DNA of 10,161 nt from Candidatus Stahliibacteriota bacterium. GTDB lineage: Bacteria; Hydrothermota; Tepidihabitantia; SM23-42. Location of the stretch: positions 1 to 10,161 of the forward strand of contig JAUWLY010000076.1 of the NCBI GenBank assembly GCA_030613445.1, written 5' to 3'. Below the pieces are notes generated by a model, which had not been told where the DNA came from, ran no database searches, and worked only from the letters and a program-made list of their open reading frames with translations. Below, in pieces: positions 6,678 through 10,161 of the stretch. The translations under genes were made by a program, and so were the position numbers. The first letter of the stretch is position 1. The number at the start of each line of letters is the position of its first letter.

Positions 6678-6885
6678 GGTACTATTAAGGGACTCCTTTC
6701 TAATACCTGAGTATTATGCAAAGTGCATGCCAGAAGTTTACTCGAAATTTCATGAGTTTTACAATGAAATTGCACAGATTATGAGAACAATGCATTAATT
6801 TTGTGCACAGTATGCAAAACCGAACATATTGGAGCAGGTACGTAATTGTTTGGTTTTAACCTATTTTTGAATAGGTGTATGTCTT

Positions 6886-9006
6886 TCAGAAATACAACAA
6901 GTACTTTACCTTAACTGCTCCGACCTGGTACAATGGCTGTACATCACCCACCTCATCTTGTTCCCGAAAGTCATTGAGTGCAATATATAGCCACGATTTT
7001 GGCAAGAAATTCCACGAGAAGAGCATACCCGTTCTTGCTGAAGAAAACTTTGTTTCCCCAATATCTACATGAGGTGTCTGCAGCACAAATTCGCTGAAAG
7101 CACTCACTTGCATATCAGCATTGAACCTGAATGAAACATTAGGTCTGAAGCGCGGGGTCATTCCAATCACTGCATTGAGCGTATCCCACTCAATCCACAA
7201 GTTAGAAGACAAACCAATACTCATTTGCGACATTAAAGAATAGTTATATGACAACCAGTTTGATCCTTGGTAAGCCAAAAAGCCACGCCAGTAATTATAT
7301 GTGTAAGTGTAATTGCACCCAAAATTTATGTGTTGACCAAGAAACCTTCCCCATGTACTTAAATTGACACTTTTATAGAGATAATTTGTGTCTGCTTCAT
7401 AATACGGACCAAGATAGAATGAAAGGTCACATCCCCAACCATTGCGTGTATTGGGGTTGATCTCTATTAAACCAATCGTTGAAATACGTTCTTCGCCAGG
7501 CTCTTGGGTCACAATAACCCCAGGTGCAGCAAATATATTACTGACAAACCCTTCTGCATATTGCTTAAAAGGACCACTAATAAGGAGCAGCTTCTTCTGA
7601 CCTACCCAAGGCACAAATCCGATATCACTGACATCAAATGAGTCATGCACAACTTCTCCAGAAGCGATCGTTAAGAAATTGCCGATAAGCCCGAAAAACC
7701 CTGATTCAAATGCCCAGCCTCTCTTCTCATTCTTATCGCTAAAAGCGCCCTGGATAATAAACTGGTTTAGACCTTTGCGATATACACCATCAAGACCAAT
7801 CGCATAATTATAATCATCTTTCTTATTCATCGTACCGCTGAACAATATCCCGATATCTGAATTACCCATCACGGCGCGTTTCACTCTCAAGATTCCATAG
7901 CCTGTATACGGCTCAAGTATACTGTCGTCCTTTTCATACTCGTTCGTATAAGCACCAAGCAGACCGATATTCCAGTCTTCTGATTTATTAGTGAGCTTCA
8001 ACCCTGCGATAATAGGCACGGCATCGCCATTCATGGACTTGCCGATCCTGCGGGAATAGAATATATCGAGCGGGCTGAAAAAACCTTTGCCCTGCCCAAA
8101 ATCAGACATGCGGAATATATCTTTGCCCTCAAGAAAAAACGGTCTCCGTTCGTCAAGATATGTTGGGTAGCGCCCCAGATTTAGGGAAAATGGATCAGAC
8201 TCGATCTGGGCAAAGTCTGGATATGCACTAGCATTGAGGGTTGTTTGCGATGTAATATCCCATTTCACGTTCATACTTATACTGGGTTTATACTCAGTAC
8301 TTTCTTGCTCTGCATACCAGTTTCTGTCATACCTAAAATAAGCTTCTGGGTAGAGCTCAAAATAATAGCCAGTTGCCTGAGGATTTACCCCGGTCAAGGG
8401 ACACCACTTAGAGACCATATCTCCTTCTACCTGCAATACCCTGGTCCAGAAGCTCTCCTCATTATTTGCCGCACAATGGCGCTCAAACTGTATTCCCCAA
8501 GTACCAAGACCTTTTTTATAACGGATTGACTTGAAAGGTATTTTTATTTCTACGACAAAGTAATCATCATAAACTTTGACTCCTCTTGACCAAACGCCTT
8601 CCCAGGAATCGTCATAAGAACGACCATCGTCCAGGACCCAACCGTCGTGTTTAATACCACTGGCAAAAACTCGGAAATAGTAAGCCGTTGTCTTGCTGCC
8701 AAATGGATCAATCCCGATCGTCACATAATCTTCATCTCGGGTAAAGCTTTTTACTGGCTTGTTTTGCTCAGCAAGACATTTAAAGGCAAAATACAGGTTT
8801 TCTTTATCCTGCAATACATAGACAATAGTTTTCTCAGTCGGTTCCCTATCTTCATATGGCCAATGCTGCACAAAATCATATGCTGAGTCAGCTTCCTGCC
8901 AAACCTCCTCTATTACGCCATCAATCCTGGGTGCGGTTTCAATATATCTAACCTCAATTGTTTTATCACTATTTTGGATTAGTATTAATAACAAAAAAAT
9001 ATACAT
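6886..9006 (-). CDS. Outer-membrane protein with CBM9-like domain and DUF5916 barrel
   Basis: 706 residues. After a short hydrophobic N-terminus (MYIFLLLILIQ), residues about 18-200 resemble the carbohydrate-binding family 9-like domain that precedes DUF5916: PRIDGVIEEVWQEAD, then YVLQDKENLYFAFKC, FRVFASGIKHDG and FVVEIKIPFKSIRY. Residues about 225-706 match DUF5916: TTLNASAYPDFAQIESDPFSLNL followed by DERRPFFLEGKDIF and FYSRRIGK, then many alternating aromatic beta-strands. The last residue is Phe (KYLLYF), the usual C-terminal signal of outer-membrane barrels. Such proteins are predicted surface or outer-membrane proteins of unknown function; sugar binding is not proven for the CBM9-like part. 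The start is fixed by AAGGAGAAGG at 9020-9011 and a promoter upstream; no in-frame start codon lies nearby upstream. The signal peptide is odd in lacking any Lys/Arg before the hydrophobic core. It is transcribed divergently from the M1 aminopeptidase. No strong terminator directly follows; the next is at 6579-6624. Confidence 0.9.
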   Translation of the reverse strand: MYIFLLLILIQNSDKTIEVRYIETAPRIDGVIEEVWQEADSAYDFVQHWPYEDREPTEKTIVYVLQDKENLYFAFKCLAEQNKPVKSFTRDEDYVTIGIDPFGSKTTAYYFRVFASGIKHDGWVLDDGRSYDDSWEGVWSRGVKVYDDYFVVEIKIPFKSIRYKKGLGTWGIQFERHCAANNEESFWTRVLQVEGDMVSKWCPLTGVNPQATGYYFELYPEAYFRYDRNWYAEQESTEYKPSISMNVKWDITSQTTLNASAYPDFAQIESDPFSLNLGRYPTYLDERRPFFLEGKDIFRMSDFGQGKGFFSPLDIFYSRRIGKSMNGDAVPIIAGLKLTNKSEDWNIGLLGAYTNEYEKDDSILEPYTGYGILRVKRAVMGNSDIGILFSGTMNKKDDYNYAIGLDGVYRKGLNQFIIQGAFSDKNEKRGWAFESGFFGLIGNFLTIASGEVVHDSFDVSDIGFVPWVGQKKLLLISGPFKQYAEGFVSNIFAAPGVIVTQEPGEERISTIGLIEINPNTRNGWGCDLSFYLGPYYEADTNYLYKSVNLSTWGRFLGQHINFGCNYTYTYNYWRGFLAYQGSNWLSYNYSLMSQMSIGLSSNLWIEWDTLNAVIGMTPRFRPNVSFRFNADMQVSAFSEFVLQTPHVDIGETKFSSARTGMLFSWNFLPKSWLYIALNDFREQDEVGDVQPLYQVGAVKVKYLLYF

Positions 9007-9051
9007 AAGACCTTCTCCTTGTGGTTATATGTAAATATCTTATCCGCATAT

Positions 9052-9079
9052 ACTATATAGTACGTAGAAAAGTTGTAAA
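9052..9079 (-). promoter_or_regulatory. Promoter of the DUF5916 gene
   Basis: On the minus strand TTTACA (9079-9074), a 16-base spacer and TATAGT (9057-9052), within a TATA-rich patch. Predicted start is near 9045, giving a leader of about 39 bases with AAGGAGAAGG. Between this and the divergent M1 promoter lies only a weak hairpin (7-bp arms 9103-9109 and 9121-9127, loop 11) of unknown meaning. Confidence 0.5.
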
Positions 9080-9190
9080 AAGTTTCAGCCTATGTTCTAC
9101 AAACCCTGGATTCACAATGACCAGGGTCGTCATAATACTCCGGGATTAGAGCTTTGTCAAGAAAAAACTGAATACGCTTAGCGCAGCTAA

Positions 9191-9218
9191 TTGACATTAT
9201 CTACTCACTAAGTATAAT
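9191..9218 (+). promoter_or_regulatory. Promoter of the M1 aminopeptidase gene
   Basis: TTGACA (9191-9196), a 16-base spacer and a perfect TATAAT (9213-9218). Predicted start is near 9225, with a leader of about 17 bases carrying AAAGGAG (9229-9235), six bases before the ATG at 9242. A second TATAGT overlaps at 9218-9223 but is poorly spaced from the -35. Confidence 0.7.
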
Positions 9219-9241
9219 ATAGTTCTTGAAAGGAGAATATT

Positions 9242-10161
9242 ATGCTTTTAATACTATTATTATGTAGCCAATGGGGGGCAGATAATTTAGAGGCAAAGTA
9301 CTTTCATCCAAGACCAGATTATTATATTCAACGTGCTGAATCAACCCATTCATTCAATGTGCTCAAATACGAGCTCGATTTAAATGTACCAATGACTGAA
9401 CGTAGCATTCAGGGGATCAATAATATCTTTTGCCGCAGCCGGGAAGATGGTTTGAATACCGCGGTCTTACACAGTTATACACTGACCATTGACTCGATTC
9501 TAGTTGACGGAACCGCAGCTACTTATGCAACAAGCGGCGAGTCTCTAATCATCAACCTTCCTTATACTTATAATACTGACGACTCTTTCAGTATCCATAT
9601 CGGCTATCATGGTTCTTGGAACGTCACATCGAATCAAAGCGGTTTTGTCTATTACCCGAAGAACTATAATAGCAATACATTGCATTCTATTGCCTATACG
9701 CTCGGTGAACCATGGGATGCCCGTCGCTGGATGCCCTGTTATGATGAACCGTATGATAAAGCAGATTATGGGTGTGTAATTGCAGTAACTGTACCAGATA
9801 CTTTTATTGTCTGTGCAAATGGACAGCTGATTTCTGTAACCAATAACCCGGATACTACGATTACCTATGTCTGGGAAGAATCGTATCCAATCGTCACCTA
9901 TCTTATGCATTTTGGCGCTTCACGTTTTTCTGTGTGGTCAGACTGGTTTGCTCCGGCATCTGGAGATTCAGTTGAAATACGGCACTTTGTCTGGCCTGAG
10001 GACTCGGCACAGGCAGTAAGTGCACTCTCAGATGTCGTCGTTTCAATGGCATTGCTTGATTCTATGTATGGACCCTATCCGTTTGATCGTTATGGACATG
10101 ATGTGGTCTATCCGTATGCCTGGGGCGGCATGGAACACCAGGAAAACACAACAATGCACCG
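9242..10161 (+). CDS. Exported M1 family (gluzincin) aminopeptidase, N-terminal part
   Basis: 306 codons are open to the right edge, so the 3' part is missing. A short hydrophobic start (MLLILLLCSQWGA) acts as a probable signal peptide. Residues about 38-235 form the N-terminal beta-sandwich domain of M1 enzymes, with the conserved IAYTLGEPWDARRWMPCYDEP segment (about 150-170). The exopeptidase motif follows near the edge: WGGMEHQENTTM (about 293-304), corresponding to GxMEN, which binds the free N-terminus of substrates. The zinc-binding HEXXH motif normally follows within about 30-40 residues and would lie just outside the window, so catalytic competence cannot be checked. M1 enzymes remove N-terminal residues from peptides; the leader suggests a periplasmic or secreted location. 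The start is supported by AAAGGAG at the right spacing and a near-consensus promoter. Divergent from the DUF5916 gene. Confidence 0.93.
   Translation, partial: MLLILLLCSQWGADNLEAKYFHPRPDYYIQRAESTHSFNVLKYELDLNVPMTERSIQGINNIFCRSREDGLNTAVLHSYTLTIDSILVDGTAATYATSGESLIINLPYTYNTDDSFSIHIGYHGSWNVTSNQSGFVYYPKNYNSNTLHSIAYTLGEPWDARRWMPCYDEPYDKADYGCVIAVTVPDTFIVCANGQLISVTNNPDTTITYVWEESYPIVTYLMHFGASRFSVWSDWFAPASGDSVEIRHFVWPEDSAQAVSALSDVVVSMALLDSMYGPYPFDRYGHDVVYPYAWGGMEHQENTTMH

Larger units (their letters stand above)
6530..6885. other. 356-bp intergenic region between VOC and DUF5916 genes
   Basis: Contains the VOC promoter, the terminator and the hairpin described separately. The rest (6680-6885) has no supported gene. 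It holds an 8-bp inverted repeat (AATTTCAT 6746-6753 with ATGAAATT 6764-6771), six TGCA tetramers between 6717 and 6816, and a small 7-bp hairpin at 6859-6876 without a U-tract. One plus-strand frame (6589-6870) is interrupted only by TGA at 6673 and TAA at 6796 and reads protein-like; no start codon with a ribosome site supports it, so it is at most a decayed gene fragment. Confidence 0.6.

Noticed and set aside
6859..6876. Small hairpin just after the DUF5916 stop as a terminator
   Set aside because: Only a 7-bp A/T-rich stem with a 4-base loop and no following U-tract on the minus strand.
9545..9910. 121-codon minus-strand open frame
   Set aside because: Lies entirely antisense to the clearly coding M1 aminopeptidase, with no promoter or ribosome site; a shadow frame.

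Overview
The window looks like chromosome from an uncultured Gram-negative bacterium. It is moderately AT-rich and densely coded, with a mix of Shine-Dalgarno-led genes and genes whose promoter abuts the start codon. Several products carry signal peptides, and one is a predicted outer-membrane barrel (CBM9-like plus DUF5916) ending in phenylalanine. A tricorn-type S41 peptidase, an M1 aminopeptidase, DUF5916 and a TPR lipoprotein-like exported protein recall FCB-group or WOR-3-like candidate lineages. That placement is an impression from gene content, not a demonstrated assignment. I see no mobile elements, tRNA, rRNA or CRISPR.

Layout: everything except the last gene is read on the minus strand. 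In minus-strand order: (1) a CBM9-like/DUF5916 outer-membrane protein (9006 to 6886); (2) a 356-bp gap (6530-6885) with a strong intrinsic terminator and a possible structured leader or small RNA; (3) a two-gene unit of a VOC-fold protein and a MATE efflux transporter overlapping by about 32 bp (6529 to 4759); (4) a 193-bp gap with a 12-bp perfect inverted repeat and a promoter; (5) an exported TPR protein (4565 to 3348); (6) an exported tricorn-like S41 peptidase (3291 to 202); (7) a 4-oxalocrotonate tautomerase-family gene 2 bp downstream, running off the left edge. On the plus strand, divergent from the DUF5916 gene, an exported M1-family aminopeptidase starts at 9242 and runs off the right edge before its HEXXH zinc motif.

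Nearly every transcription unit has a readable sigma70-type promoter: TTGACA-17-TATAGT (S41), TTGACT-17-TATAGT (VOC), TTGACC-16-TACAAT (TPR), TTTACA-16-TATAGT (DUF5916) and TTGACA-16-TATAAT (M1). In the first two, the -10 box lies so close to the ATG that the mRNA should be leaderless or nearly so.

Functionally, the exported tricorn-like peptidase and exported M1 aminopeptidase could form an extracytoplasmic peptide-degrading pair, echoing the archaeal Tricorn plus M1-type interacting factors F2/F3. The VOC-MATE pair resembles a small-molecule or drug resistance module. The most curious non-coding stretch is 6579-6681. Read on the minus strand, it carries a hairpin with an anti-Shine-Dalgarno-like sequence, a 7-nt segment able to pair with the terminator arm, and then the terminator, all just upstream of the VOC-MATE promoter.
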